Assembly (NCBI RefSeq): GCF_001006005.1
Contig: NZ_CP011254.1
Span: 682,001 to 746,000 of the forward strand
Reading direction: 5' to 3'
Source of the DNA: Serratia fonticola
Lineage (GTDB): Bacteria; Pseudomonadota; Gammaproteobacteria; Enterobacterales; Enterobacteriaceae
Length of the DNA stretch: 64,000 nucleotides
Positions 18,906-29,018 of the stretch are shown piece after piece; the stretch's first letter is position 1, and every line of letters starts with the position of its first letter. The translations under genes were made by a program, and so were the position numbers. A model generated the notes under the pieces. The model had not been told where the DNA came from, searched no databases, and saw only the letters and a list, made by a program, of their open reading frames with translations.

Positions 18906-19856
18906 ATGATCAAGCTCGGCATCGTGATGGACCCTATCGCATCCATCAATATCAAAAAAGACACCAGCTTTGCCATGCTGCTCGAAGCGCAGCGCCGCGG
19001 CTGGGAACTGCATTATATGGAGATGAACGATCTCTATCTGCATGCCGGTGATGGCCGTGCCCGCACGCGCCTGCTAAACGTGAAAGAAGATAAAGAGAGC
19101 TGGTTCAGCTTTGGCAGCGAGCAGGATTTGGCGTTGCAGGATCTGGACGTGATCCTGATGCGCAAAGATCCGCCGTTCGACACTGAATACATCTATGCGA
19201 CCTACATCTTGGAACGTGCCGAAGTGAAAGGTACTTTGGTGGTCAACAAGCCACAGAGCCTGCGTGACTGTAACGAAAAGCTGTTCACCGCCTGGTTCCC
19301 GGAGCTGACGCCAGACACCTTGGTCAGCCGCAGCGCTGCTCATATCCGTAAATTCCACCAGCAGCACGGTGACATCATCCTCAAGCCGCTGGACGGCATG
19401 GGCGGGGCCTCGATCTTCCGCGTGAAGCAGGACGATCCCAACCTGTCGGTGATTATCGAAACCCTGACCGAACACGGCAGCCGTTTCTGCATGGCGCAAA
19501 ACTTCCTGCCAGCCATCAAGGATGGGGACAAACGAATCCTGGTGGTGGATGGCGAGCCAGTGCCATACTGCCTGGCGCGTATCCCTGCCCAAGGCGAAAC
19601 CCGTGGTAACCTGGCCGCCGGTGGCCGTGGTGAAGCGCGCCCGCTGAGCGAAAGCGACTGGAAAATTGCCCGCGCAGTTGCCCCAACGCTAAAAGAGAAA
19701 GGGCTGATCTTTGTTGGCCTGGACGTGATCGGCGATCGCCTTACCGAGATCAACGTCACCAGCCCAACCTGTGCCCGTGAGATCGAAGCTGCATTCCCGG
19801 TTTCCGTCACCGGCATGCTGATGGACGCCATTGAAAAACGTCTGGCCGCGAAGTAG
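18906..19856 (+). CDS. gshB: Glutathione synthetase
   Basis: 316 residues, ATP-grasp ligase joining gamma-glutamylcysteine and glycine, second step of glutathione synthesis. Landmarks: IKLGIVMDPIASINIKKDTS at the N-terminus, MRKDPPFDTEYIYATYIL, LKPLDGMGGASIFRV (ATP-grasp lysine and small loop), and GLDVIGDRLTEINVTSPT with Mg-binding Glu and Asn near the end. AAGGAG precedes ATG 18906. Starts 33 bp after rsmE and is probably co-transcribed with it. Confidence 0.96.
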   Translation: MIKLGIVMDPIASINIKKDTSFAMLLEAQRRGWELHYMEMNDLYLHAGDGRARTRLLNVKEDKESWFSFGSEQDLALQDLDVILMRKDPPFDTEYIYATYILERAEVKGTLVVNKPQSLRDCNEKLFTAWFPELTPDTLVSRSAAHIRKFHQQHGDIILKPLDGMGGASIFRVKQDDPNLSVIIETLTEHGSRFCMAQNFLPAIKDGDKRILVVDGEPVPYCLARIPAQGETRGNLAAGGRGEARPLSESDWKIARAVAPTLKEKGLIFVGLDVIGDRLTEINVTSPTCAREIEAAFPVSVTGMLMDAIEKRLAAK

Positions 19857-19867
19857 GCCGACGACGC

Positions 19868-19890
19868 GCCCTCTCTCATTGGGAGAGGGC
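19868..19890 (+). terminator. Hairpin between gshB and yqgE
   Basis: GCCCTCTC / GAGAGGGC extends through a G-U and a G-C pair to a 10-bp stem with a 3-nt loop, 11 bp after gshB. It lacks a T-run (ATGCATTTTA follows), so it may be a partial terminator or an RNA-stability hairpin. Confidence 0.45.
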
Positions 19891-19921
19891 ATGCATTTTA
19901 CTTCCGAATTGAATTAACGCC

Positions 19922-20485
19922 ATGAATTTACAGCACCATTTCCTGATTGCCATGCCCGCAATGCAAGATCCGCGCTTCAAACGTTCGGTGATATACGTTT
20001 GCGAACATAATGACGACGGAGCCATGGGATTAGTGATCAACAAGCCCGTGGAACATTTCACCGTGGAGACGGTGCTGGATAAACTCGACATCAAGCCTTC
20101 ACCGCGCGATCCGGCGATCAGCCTGGATAAGCCAGTGTTCGCCGGTGGCCCGCTGGCTGACGATCGCGGCTTTATTCTGCATACCCCACGCAAAGGCTTT
20201 GGTTCCAGCATTCAAATCTCACCGGCCACCATGATCACCACCTCAAAAGACGTGCTGGAAACGCTTGGCACGCCAGATCAACCCGCCGATGTGCTGGTGG
20301 CGCTTGGCTATGCGGGCTGGGAAAAGGGCCAGTTGGAACAAGAGCTACTGGAGAATGCCTGGCTGACCACCGAGGCTGACACCGACATTCTGTTCCACAC
20401 GCCGATCGCCAACCGCTGGCGTGAAGCAGCCAACCGCCTTGGCATCGATATTCGCAGCATTGCCAGCCACGCAGGACACGCCTGA
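19922..20485 (+). CDS. yqgE: YqgE/AlgH family protein (UPF0301)
   Basis: 187 residues. Conserved family of unknown biochemical role, linked to AlgH in Pseudomonas. It begins [19 protein letters not shown] and contains [12 protein letters not shown] and [15 protein letters not shown], which are diagnostic. No signal peptide or membrane segment. Its TGA overlaps the ruvX start (TGATG), so the two are translationally coupled as in other enterobacteria. Confidence 0.94.
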   Translation: MNLQHHFLIAMPAMQDPRFKRSVIYVCEHNDDGAMGLVINKPVEHFTVETVLDKLDIKPSPRDPAISLDKPVFAGGPLADDRGFILHTPRKGFGSSIQISPATMITTSKDVLETLGTPDQPADVLVALGYAGWEKGQLEQELLENAWLTTEADTDILFHTPIANRWREAANRLGIDIRSIASHAGHA

Positions 20486-20907
20486 TGACTAACCGCACCA
20501 TTATCGCCTTCGACTTCGGGACCAAAAGCATCGGCGCAGCGATCGGCCAGGAAATTACTGGCACCGCTCGGGCGCTGGCGGCCTTTAAAGCCCAGGACGG
20601 TGTACCTGACTGGCAGAAGATCGAGCGCCTGCTGAAAGAATGGCAGCCAGACCTGGTGGTGGTTGGCTTACCGTTGAATATGGATGGCACCGAACAGCCG
20701 CTGACCGAACGAGCGCGTAAATTTGCCAACCGACTCCATGGCCGCTTTGGCGTGCAGATTGCCCTGCATGATGAGCGCCTGAGCACCGTTGAAGCACGGG
20801 CCAATCTGTTTGACCATGGTGGATTCCGCGCATTGGATAAAGGCAGCGTCGATTCTGCCTCCGCCGTGGTTATTCTGGAGAGCTGGTTTGAGCAGCATCC
20901 GGGCTGA
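20485..20907 (+). CDS. ruvX: Putative pre-16S rRNA nuclease / Holliday junction resolvase-like YqgF (RuvX)
   Basis: 140 residues with the RNase H-like fold. Landmarks: [13 protein letters not shown] at the start (first catalytic Asp), [29 protein letters not shown] (catalytic Glu) and late [13 protein letters not shown] (catalytic Asp). It is needed for processing of the 16S rRNA 5' end. Its last 38 bp are overlapped, on the other strand, by the truncated usher gene. Confidence 0.94.
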   Translation: MTNRTIIAFDFGTKSIGAAIGQEITGTARALAAFKAQDGVPDWQKIERLLKEWQPDLVVVGLPLNMDGTEQPLTERARKFANRLHGRFGVQIALHDERLSTVEARANLFDHGGFRALDKGSVDSASAVVILESWFEQHPG

Positions 20908-23038
20908 TTTTCCGTGCCGGAGCAAAGCGGCTGAACATGATCGCACCGGCGGTAGGCACCACTTCCTGATCGGATTCAGGCAACTCAAGCGTATCCGGTA
21001 GTTCAAGGCTGTCCAGCGTCAGACTGTTGATACGGTACGGCGTCAGATTGCCTATCAGCGCATAGCCCCGCCAGTCGGTGGTGACGCCATACTGATTATC
21101 GATGCCAATCCCCGGCGTCCCAGTCACGCTGACGATGGCCACGGTTTCGCCTAACGTCTGCCCAAGCGTGAGCCCTTCCTGATGCGCCATCAGGCTGCCA
21201 GCAAGCTCCAGATTCTGCTGGCGATAGCCTGCCCCTTGCGAATGACCTACCCGCAGATCACCTGCGTTATATTGATAATTGGCGCTTAGATCCTGGCTGC
21301 TGCCATTGCGTTGGCTCTGACTGGTGCTAGCGTTGTAGCTCAGGCTATAGTCGTCAAGCAGCGTACCGCTGACGCCTATCCGCCGGCTGTCGGTCCGATC
21401 GTTAGCCAACGTATGATCATAGTTCAGCTTCATACGTGGTGCGCCGAGCGCGTTCAACGGCAGGGAGACAGAAAGCCCCAACTGTGCCTGTTCTTTGCCA
21501 TACGAGGGGCGGTTATATTCCGCATACAGCGCAACGTCTACCTTACCCAGGCTGGCGCTGAAACCCATCTCAATGCTGGTTTCGCCTCTTTGATTACCCC
21601 GAGTGGCTTCTCGAGCCAACGTCAGGTAAAGGCTGTCTGAATCGGACAGATACTGGTTATAGCGCGCTTCCAGGCGATACTTTTTTTCCTCGTCAAAGTC
21701 ACCGACAAAAATGCCGTCTTCCCAGTCCCACCAATAGGTGCTCTGCTGATCTATCGCCGTGCCAAACGTACGATAGCGCTGCCGCGGATAATATTGCGCC
21801 ATCAGGCTGAGGGAAGACTCCCAGGCCGGGAAAGCCTTGGCGTAACGCATACGCGCCATGCCGCCGGTGTCCGGCGCTGAACGCCTTGGCTGACGGGCAG
21901 ACGAAAATGTGTAATCCGCCGAGATCGCTCCCCACTGATTAAGGCTCTTACCAATCCCGACCGCCGCGCTGCGATAAATATCCGCCCCCTGGAAACCCCC
22001 GTACAGCGTGACCTTTCCAGGTAGCCCATAGCTGACCGATGCCTGGGCAAAGCCTGGCTGTTCCTCTTCCATGCCGTAATAAGGTTGGTATTTACCCACC
22101 GAGGCGTCATAGCGCCACTGACCGGCATAAACCAGGTTGGGCATGGAGGAATAGGGTATTTTCCGTTCGGTTTCGGTACTGTCGCTTTCGCGTATCGTGA
22201 CGGTAAGATCCCCTTCGAGCGCGGGCGGATAGACGTCTTTCAACACGAATGCTCCCGGGGAAACAAACGTCTGATAGATGATTTCACCGTTCTGGCGCAC
22301 CCTCACCTCCGCATTACTGCGTGCGAAGCCGCGTACCCAAGGTGAAAACTGCCGCAGGCCATCCGGCAGCATTCGGCTATCCGATACCAGGCTGATGCCA
22401 CGGAATCGGACGTTGTCGAACAAAACTGACGGCGTCACGCTGTCGCCCAAGGTCAGCGTGGCGCGCCAGGCTTTGATATCCCGATAGGCTAGCGCCCTTT
22501 CGGTGTGCCAGGTCGGATTACCCCAGATCTCTTTCTGATAGACGGGCTGATAACGCAGCCGCCAAGGGCCCACGTTTACCCCGGTGGTGATATCGGCATA
22601 CAGGCTTTCGTGCCGTTGCGTATCGCGATAGTTTTCGCCCGCATAATGGCCGTAATTGAACTGATAGTTAACAAATGCCGCATTGATGCCGTCATCCCAG
22701 CGGCCTGCCAGCTTGCTGTCACCCAGCATGCCAGCCGGGATATCTACCGTCAGCAATTGTGCTATCGGCTCATAGAAAACCCCAATTTTTCGGGCACTCA
22801 ATACGTCGGGCAGAATACAGCCTTCAGGGGTCGTTTCCATCACTATCGCGGCATCACGTATCCCCCACTCACGTAGCAATGGGGCATTAATACACGGCTG
22901 CCCATCCAGCCCCAGGTTAACGGCCAGCTCACCCTTAAAGTTATCGTTAATAATGAGATAGACGTTATTTGTTTCAGCCCTGGCACCGTTAACCAACAGG
23001 CTTAACGACATAATGGCAATATGAAAAGTGGGTTTCAT
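20870..23038 (-). pseudogene. Orphan fimbrial outer-membrane usher, C-terminally truncated
   Basis: 722 residues from ATG 23038 (AGGGAACG upstream; signal peptide ending VNGARA). The N-terminal domain, the beta-barrel and the plug region (WVRGFARSNAEVRVRQNGEIIY, SPGAFVLKDVYP) are normal FimD/PapC-type features. The protein stops just after the VVPTAGAIMFSRF segment, where ushers normally go on for 100 or more residues forming the two C-terminal domains. The last 12 codons are antisense to ruvX. No chaperone or pilin gene adjoins it. The frame is otherwise intact, so this looks like a relic left by a deletion ending at ruvX, unlikely to assemble a pilus. Confidence 0.8.
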
Positions 23039-23076
23039 TCGTTCCCTGAGTGCAAACCACAATATTTATCCGACAC

Positions 23077-23100
23077 AAAAAGAGGCGCATCTGCGCCCCT
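23077..23100 (-). terminator. Terminator of the DUF1090 gene
   Basis: On the minus strand AGGGGCGCA-GA-TGCGCCTCT is followed by TTTTTG. It lies 22 bp beyond the DUF1090 stop and before the usher start, so the usher needs its own promoter or readthrough. Confidence 0.82.
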
Positions 23101-23121
23101 TAATTACCAAATCATGACTGC

Positions 23122-23565
23122 TTATTTCTGTGCAGCGGCCAGTTCAGCGCGAGCCTGCTTCAGCTCTTGTTTGATTTCTTTTACGTCAGCCTGCTTTTCT
23201 TGCAGTTTTTTCTGGTACTTGGCCACTTTCTTGGCGTCACCCTTAGCCTGAGCTTCGCGCAGGTCGGCTTTAATTTCCTGGACGTCTTTCTGCTTGTCAG
23301 CCAGTTTCTGTTCCAGCTTGGTGACTTTCTTCTGCGCGTCCTGCAGCACGCTGCCGTTGGTGCAATGGGCATTAACTTCGCTCAAAGCACGCTTCAGACC
23401 CGCTACGCGGTTGTAGTTACCGTACTTCTCAGCCTGCTGGATCTGATATTCGATCGCTGCACGCTTGGCGTTACAGTCGTAAGCCGCATTAGCCATGGTA
23501 GAGAAGCTGGCGCCCAGAACCAGAACCAGTGGCAGAATCGCTAATTTAGTGGTGTTTTTCATCAT
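23122..23565 (-). CDS. DUF1090 family periplasmic coiled-coil protein (YqjC-like)
   Basis: 147 residues: signal peptide (to about MANAA, residue 28), a conserved YDCNAKRAAIEYQIQQAEKYGN motif with a Cys pair (C30, and C68 in AHCTNG), then a long Lys/Glu/Ala-rich helix predicted to form a coiled coil (QKKVTKLEQKLADKQKDVQE onwards). The domain has no known function. Two adjacent ATGs (23565 and 23562) are both possible. It has its own terminator. Confidence 0.85.
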   Translation of the reverse strand: MMKNTTKLAILPLVLVLGASFSTMANAAYDCNAKRAAIEYQIQQAEKYGNYNRVAGLKRALSEVNAHCTNGSVLQDAQKKVTKLEQKLADKQKDVQEIKADLREAQAKGDAKKVAKYQKKLQEKQADVKEIKQELKQARAELAAAQK

Positions 23566-23687
23566 TTAATCCTTAAACGTTATTACACATGAGGAGCCCA
23601 AAAGCCCCCCTTCCTGTGCAACAAAGAATAAAATGATCGCCCTTACCTTAATATCTACAGAAGCCTTAATCACTCTGTAGGAAGGGA

Positions 23688-26600
23688 CTATTCTTCTGTA
23701 GTCCGTTGTAGCTTCCTTAAGGTGCTGAGCAGCCGCTGTGCTTCCCCCAGCACCACCGTTGCGGTTGCCTGAACGGGGTTGTCATGCAATGACTGACAAG
23801 CTTGATTCAGTCTTTCAGCATTCACCAACCGGGCCGCGCCGGCCAGTTTATGGGCCAACGCCCGTATGCTTATCAGGTCCATCGGTTGTTGCTTAATGTC
23901 CATGGCAAGTTGCGCGCAGTCTTCCTGTAAACAATCCAGCAGGGTTTGGATGAACTCCCGCAATACCTTTGGCTGGCGCAATTCCGCTGGCAAATCTTCC
24001 ACGATAAACGCGGGTTCCTCTTCACTGTTCCCCGCATCAGCCAGTGGCAGCGTAGACAATTTCGCTTTTAATATGCTCAGGTTAACCGGCTTGAACAGGC
24101 AGTCATCCATTCCCGCCTGCAGACAGGCCTCCCGTGCACTTTCTTGCGCATTGGCCGTCAGCCCCCAGATCACCGTAGGAACGGACTGCTGTTCATGCTC
24201 GAGGTGCCTAATTTGGCGGCTCAGGCTGTAACCATCACGTTCAGGCATCTGGCAGTCGGTAATAATCAGGTTGAAGCTCTCTTGCTCCAGCAACTGCAGC
24301 GCCTGCTCCCCATCCCCCACAGCACTGGGCTGATGGCCTAGAAACTGTAACTGTTGGGTCAACAACATTCTGCCCGCAGGATGATCTTCAACGATCAGTA
24401 CCCGCAGTTGGGATGATGCCACCGGGGCTGGTTCCTCCAGAGGTGTTTGAGGGGAGAATTTCAGCAATCTCGGCACCGAAAGCAGCACGGTGACCTCGCT
24501 GCCAATACCCACCTCACTGTTCAATGCGATGGTCCCCCCCATCATCTCCACCAGCTTGCGGCAAATATACAGCCCAAGCCCTGTCCCGCCAGCCTCTCCA
24601 TTGCCCTGAGTAAAGGGTTGGAAAAGACGCGCTTGAGTAACAGCATCAATCCCCTTGCCAGTATCAGAAACACGTAGCCGCAGATCCGCTCGTTCTTCGC
24701 TAATCTGATCGACCACGACGCTGAGCGTGACCTGCCCTTGCTCGGTAAACTTGATGGCATTACTCACCAGATTGGATAGCACCTGCTTGAAACGCATGGG
24801 ATCAACTAACACATCGCCGGTGATCTCCGCGTCAATATCCAACCTGAACGCTAACCCTTTTTGGCGTGCCACACCGTCAAATAACATCGCTACGGCTTCA
24901 ATCAAACGACGGATATCTGCACGCTGTGGATGCAGGATCAGACGGTCAGCCTCAATGCGTGAGATATCAAGAATGTCACCAATCAAGGCCAGCAGAGAAT
25001 GGGCAGACTCATGTGCAACGCTCAGCAGTTCTCGATCTAAAGCTTCCTCCCGTTGCGGGCGGTTCAGCAACAGTTCCAACATGCCGATAATGGCATTGAG
25101 CGGGGTACGGATCTCATGGCTCATGGTGGCCAGGAAGGTGGTTTTAGCCCGGTTGGCACTGTCTGCGCGCTCTTTCGCCTGCTGTAACTGCGCAATCAGG
25201 CGATCGCGTTCGGTCACGTCGAACCACCCGCCGATTTTGCCTTCTGCACGCTGATCTTCAGTAATCAGCAATTGGCCCCACTGCTGCAAAGTATGCGGCT
25301 GGCCTCCCAACTGCATAACAGATAAAACCTGTTCCTGCTCACCGCCCCGGCCAATATCCAGCGTAACAGGCAGTTGCAGTGGGTAATTGTCCAGTGAGCT
25401 ACCGATCACCTTCTCTGCAGGAACATTGATGGCATTAAAAAACGGCGTGTTCGCCATCACTATCTGGTCTTTCAGATTGGTGATGTAAATCGGCAAGGGC
25501 ACGCTATCTATGATCGCCTGGCAACGCTGCACCAGGCGGCGCTTACTGCGCAACCGGCTGATAACCAAAACGATCACCAGCATTGCCAGCAACAGAACGA
25601 TCAGTAACCATGCAGTGGAATAACAGTGGGCAAGCAATTCTCCATCACCCGGGGTCCCTTCAAGCAGATAGGTGTTGTTATACCAATTGCTGGTCATCGC
25701 ATGGATATCCTCTGGGGGGATATTCAGCAATGCCTTATCGAGGATGGTTGCCAAGGGATATTCATTACCAGAGACACCAATCACAAAACGCGCCGGTTCA
25801 ATATCCAGAGCACTCAGAATACTAAGCCCCGATGTGGGCTCCCGAGCCAGGAAATAATCGGCGCTAATCATCGGCAACACGAGTGCTTCAGCCTTCCCCG
25901 CTTTTAGCGCCTCAATACCGGCTTGGGGTGAAGGCACGGTAATGATCCGGCTCTCGGGGTACTGTTCCCGCAAGATAACCTGCAGAGGGTGCCCTGCGAC
26001 CAGGGCAATCAACTGCGGAGGATCATGGCTAATCTGCTCCTGGATCCCCAGCAATACCCAAGAGTTGAATAAATAAGATCGAGTGGTCAGCAACCCGTTA
26101 GGCCAGATTGCATCTAGCGTCACGCCAGCGACAATATCAGCCCTGCCGGTTTTCACCGCATCCAGGGAGTCTTGCAGTGATTGCGCGCGGATAATGTCGA
26201 ATTTTAGCCCTATACGGCTAGAGATAGCCTCCATGACATCCGCCGTCAAACCACGGAACTCCCCCTGAACGTCGAAAAAGCCCAGAGGGGCAAAATCACC
26301 ATTCACGGCCAAGCGCACCCTGGGATGCTCTTCCACCCACTTTCTTTCCAGTGAGGTCAGCAGCAGGTGTTCATCACTTTGTGACATGGGGATCCCGCCA
26401 TTCCAGCGGCTTTGGATCTCTGCTTGAGTGCTTTCCGGAATTCTCGCTAAAACAGCGTTCAATATTCTCTGTAAACGCACGTTCCCGCTGGCCATACCAA
26501 AGGAGAAACCTTTGATATCCTGCTGCGGCAGTAGCTGCAAACGCAGATTGTTCAGGTTGCCCTGGTTGATTAAATAGCGAGCTACCGTGGCATCACCAAT

Positions 26601-27203
26601 AAAAGCGTCCAGCTTCTTGAACGACAACGCCTCCAGCGCCCGGCGCGGTATGTCAAAAACCTGATAATCCGCCGGGAAGCGTGCTACCAAGCTCTGATTA
26701 CCGCTGTATAGGCGCTCGATAGCAATGCGCTTGGGGGAACTATGTTGCAGCAGGCTGTCGGTGCGCACCACCAATGCCGGTGAGGCAGAGACATAAGGTG
26801 TAGAAAGCAGCATGTCGGGATCGGCTACGTTTTTTGCAGCGACATTGCCGATCAGATCGACTTCTCCCTTATCCAGACTCCGCCGCAGGGCTGAGGCATC
26901 TTCGTAGTAACGCACCTTTATCTGTACGTTAAGGTTATAGCCGACAATCCCCAGGTAATCAGCATTGATACCGCCATAATCCCGGGTGCCACTGATGATA
27001 TCAAAAGGAGAATAATTGGGTGCCGCAATGCCGAAAACCAGCACACGTTTACGGCGCAACCATTGCCAATCATCACTGGTTAGCTCGGGTTCGGATAATT
27101 GAACTTGGCTACGGCTAAGCAAATTAGTTTCACGAAATGCTGGAACTTCCCCAGCGGAAACACCGCAGCAAAAAAACAAAAGTATCAAAAGCAATTTATT
27201 CAT
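23688..27203 (-). CDS. EvgS/BvgS-like hybrid sensor histidine kinase
   Basis: 1171 residues from ATG 27203. Order: signal peptide; two periplasmic SBP_bac_3 (Venus flytrap) domains at about 50-275 and 290-520; a transmembrane helix (LLIVLLLAMLVIVLVISRL) near 540; a PAS domain; HisKA with HEIRTPLNAIIGM near 720; HATPase with NLVSNAIKFTEQG and GTGLGLYICRKLV; a receiver domain with ITDCQMPERDGY; and a C-terminal HPt domain with ALAHKLAGAARLV. This is the four-step His-Asp-His-Asp phosphorelay of EvgS/BvgS. The start overlaps the regulator stop by 8 bp (ATGAATAA). Signal unknown. Confidence 0.92.
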   Translation of the reverse strand: MNKLLLILLFFCCGVSAGEVPAFRETNLLSRSQVQLSEPELTSDDWQWLRRKRVLVFGIAAPNYSPFDIISGTRDYGGINADYLGIVGYNLNVQIKVRYYEDASALRRSLDKGEVDLIGNVAAKNVADPDMLLSTPYVSASPALVVRTDSLLQHSSPKRIAIERLYSGNQSLVARFPADYQVFDIPRRALEALSFKKLDAFIGDATVARYLINQGNLNNLRLQLLPQQDIKGFSFGMASGNVRLQRILNAVLARIPESTQAEIQSRWNGGIPMSQSDEHLLLTSLERKWVEEHPRVRLAVNGDFAPLGFFDVQGEFRGLTADVMEAISSRIGLKFDIIRAQSLQDSLDAVKTGRADIVAGVTLDAIWPNGLLTTRSYLFNSWVLLGIQEQISHDPPQLIALVAGHPLQVILREQYPESRIITVPSPQAGIEALKAGKAEALVLPMISADYFLAREPTSGLSILSALDIEPARFVIGVSGNEYPLATILDKALLNIPPEDIHAMTSNWYNNTYLLEGTPGDGELLAHCYSTAWLLIVLLLAMLVIVLVISRLRSKRRLVQRCQAIIDSVPLPIYITNLKDQIVMANTPFFNAINVPAEKVIGSSLDNYPLQLPVTLDIGRGGEQEQVLSVMQLGGQPHTLQQWGQLLITEDQRAEGKIGGWFDVTERDRLIAQLQQAKERADSANRAKTTFLATMSHEIRTPLNAIIGMLELLLNRPQREEALDRELLSVAHESAHSLLALIGDILDISRIEADRLILHPQRADIRRLIEAVAMLFDGVARQKGLAFRLDIDAEITGDVLVDPMRFKQVLSNLVSNAIKFTEQGQVTLSVVVDQISEERADLRLRVSDTGKGIDAVTQARLFQPFTQGNGEAGGTGLGLYICRKLVEMMGGTIALNSEVGIGSEVTVLLSVPRLLKFSPQTPLEEPAPVASSQLRVLIVEDHPAGRMLLTQQLQFLGHQPSAVGDGEQALQLLEQESFNLIITDCQMPERDGYSLSRQIRHLEHEQQSVPTVIWGLTANAQESAREACLQAGMDDCLFKPVNLSILKAKLSTLPLADAGNSEEEPAFIVEDLPAELRQPKVLREFIQTLLDCLQEDCAQLAMDIKQQPMDLISIRALAHKLAGAARLVNAERLNQACQSLHDNPVQATATVVLGEAQRLLSTLRKLQRTTEE

Positions 27204-27828
27204 CGTCAGGTCGTTCACTCTGATGGTGAAAAAAAGCCACCAAACCTTCTGTACTACTAACTTTTAGTTTTTCCATCAGACGTGTCTTATAAGTGCTGAT
27301 AGTTTTATTGCTCAAAATCAGACGATCGGCTATTTCCTTATTGCTAAGACCCTCTGACAAATACCGTAACACGGTCAATTCACGATTGGAAAGATTCGTA
27401 AGATTATTCTCACTCTTTTGCGGTGAGTTTAGCAAAGGCATCAGAGTAATCTGTGGAAAACAGGCATAGCCTTGCAGCACCAGTTGGCACAATGGTGCCA
27501 ATTGACTGATATCCTGATCCTTGTTGAAAAACCCGCTAGCTCCGGCACGCAACGCTCTTTCTGCATAGCTCCCCGTGGGCAGGCTGGTATAGACCACCAC
27601 TTTAATAGCGCTGTCCACCTGGCGAATATGCTGCAGGATCTGCAGCCCATCCATTTTGTTCAGCATGATATCAAGGATCACCAGCTGCGGCGTATTTTCC
27701 CTTATTCGCGCCATGGCATCCAGACCGTTAGTTGCGGTCTGGATCGAGTCATTACCTAATGAAGATAAAATTGCTTTCACAGCGAAACAAATTGCGGGGT
27801 GATCGTCAACAATCAGCCAAGAACCCAT
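27196..27828 (-). CDS. EvgA/BvgA-like NarL-family response regulator
   Basis: 210 residues: N-terminal receiver domain (WLIVDDHPAICFA, LDIMLNKMDGL with the phospho-acceptor Asp, and the conserved VVVYTSL and FFNKDQ regions) and a C-terminal LuxR-type helix-turn-helix (LSNRELTVLRYLSEGLSNKE, then SNKTISTYKTRLMEKL). It is the first gene of the pair with the hybrid kinase, whose HPt domain would phosphorylate it. The 177-bp AT-rich region upstream probably holds the promoter; targets are unknown. Confidence 0.92.
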   Translation of the reverse strand: MGSWLIVDDHPAICFAVKAILSSLGNDSIQTATNGLDAMARIRENTPQLVILDIMLNKMDGLQILQHIRQVDSAIKVVVYTSLPTGSYAERALRAGASGFFNKDQDISQLAPLCQLVLQGYACFPQITLMPLLNSPQKSENNLTNLSNRELTVLRYLSEGLSNKEIADRLILSNKTISTYKTRLMEKLKVSSTEGLVAFFHHQSERPDDE

Positions 27829-28005
27829 AAGAATATCCTTATCCTAATACTAGTCCTAAAAATAACATCCCATAGATAGTTGCTTATACTGCAACACAAT
27901 TCGCTCTTGAATTACCAATATATTTCGCTCTCGCACGCAACCTCTGCGCTATTGATTGCAATTAAATATAAGGTATAAGGGAAAAATAGCTAATCGATTG
28001 TGGCA

Positions 28006-28998
28006 TTATAATATTCCCTGCGCAACACGCTGTTGCAACCCTTGTTCAAAAGTTTGCATGCCTGACTGCGCACCGGTTTGCAATACGCTGACCAACTGAT
28101 GGGTTTTACCTTCGCGGATCATGCTGCTCACCGCCGCCGTGGCCGTGAGGATCTCGTAAATGGCCACACGCCCTCCCCCGGGCTTGCTCAGCAACTTTTG
28201 CGCGATCACCGCCTGCAGGCTACTGGCCAACTGGGCCCGAACATAGGCTTTCTCTTCCGCCGGGAATACATCCACCAGCCGTTCCACCGCCTGTGGCGCG
28301 CTGCGGGTATGCAAAGTAGCCAGAACTAAATGGCCGGTTTCTGCCGCGGTCAACGCCAGCCGAACGGTGGTGGTATCACGTAGCTCCCCTAGCAGGATCA
28401 CGTCTGGATCTTCACGCAGTGCGGCCCGCAGCGCATCGTCAAAACTGTGGGTATCCCGGCCTAACTCCCGCTGCTGGATTAGGGAACGCTGGCTACGGTG
28501 GATAAACTCGATCGGATCTTCCAGCGTGAGGATATGGCGGCGCTGATGCCGATTAATAAAGTCGATCATCGCCGCCAAGGTGGTCGACTTGCCGCTGCCG
28601 GTAGCGCCAGTGACGAGTATCAAGCCATCTTCACACTGCAGCAGCGCCGGAATAATTTCCGGGGTAGTCAGTTCGGCCAACGTTGGGCACTGGCTGGCTA
28701 TCCTGCGTAGCGCCACAGAGACCCCGGCGTTCTGCAAAAAGAAATTGGCACGCAGCCGGGTACCATCAGCCAGGGCTAGCGCCAGATCGAGCTGCCCCAC
28801 CTGCTGGAGTTGCTGCCACATTGTCTGCGACAACTGCGTTTGGCACCATGCCGCCATCTGTTGTTGAGTGAGGATTTCCCCACTTTCCACGGCCTGGAGT
28901 TCCCCATCGATACGTAACATTGGCAGATGGCCGGTACATAGGTGCAGATCGGAGGCATTATGCTTTACACTAAGGGCCACAAATTCATCGATATCCAT
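28006..28998 (-). CDS. PilT-type ATPase (YggR)
   Basis: 330-residue hexameric ATPase of the type IV pilus retraction family. Motifs: HNASDLHL near the start, Walker A GATGSGKSTT, the Asp box LEDPIEFIHRSQ, Walker B DVILLGELRD, and the His box TGHLVLATLHTRSA. In most enterobacteria this yggR gene sits beside yggS without other pilus genes, as here, so its partner system is unclear. It is divergent from yggS with only 20 bp between start codons, so the promoters must lie within or across the coding starts. Confidence 0.9.
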   Translation of the reverse strand: MDIDEFVALSVKHNASDLHLCTGHLPMLRIDGELQAVESGEILTQQQMAAWCQTQLSQTMWQQLQQVGQLDLALALADGTRLRANFFLQNAGVSVALRRIASQCPTLAELTTPEIIPALLQCEDGLILVTGATGSGKSTTLAAMIDFINRHQRRHILTLEDPIEFIHRSQRSLIQQRELGRDTHSFDDALRAALREDPDVILLGELRDTTTVRLALTAAETGHLVLATLHTRSAPQAVERLVDVFPAEEKAYVRAQLASSLQAVIAQKLLSKPGGGRVAIYEILTATAAVSSMIREGKTHQLVSVLQTGAQSGMQTFEQGLQQRVAQGIL

Positions 28999-29018
28999 AT
29001 CAATCTCCCGGGTTAATC

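Noticed and set aside
28006..28998. PilT as part of a type IV pilus cluster
   Set aside because: No pilA, pilB, pilC or pilMNOPQ nearby; it is the usual lone yggR next to yggS, and the Tad system has its own TadA ATPase.
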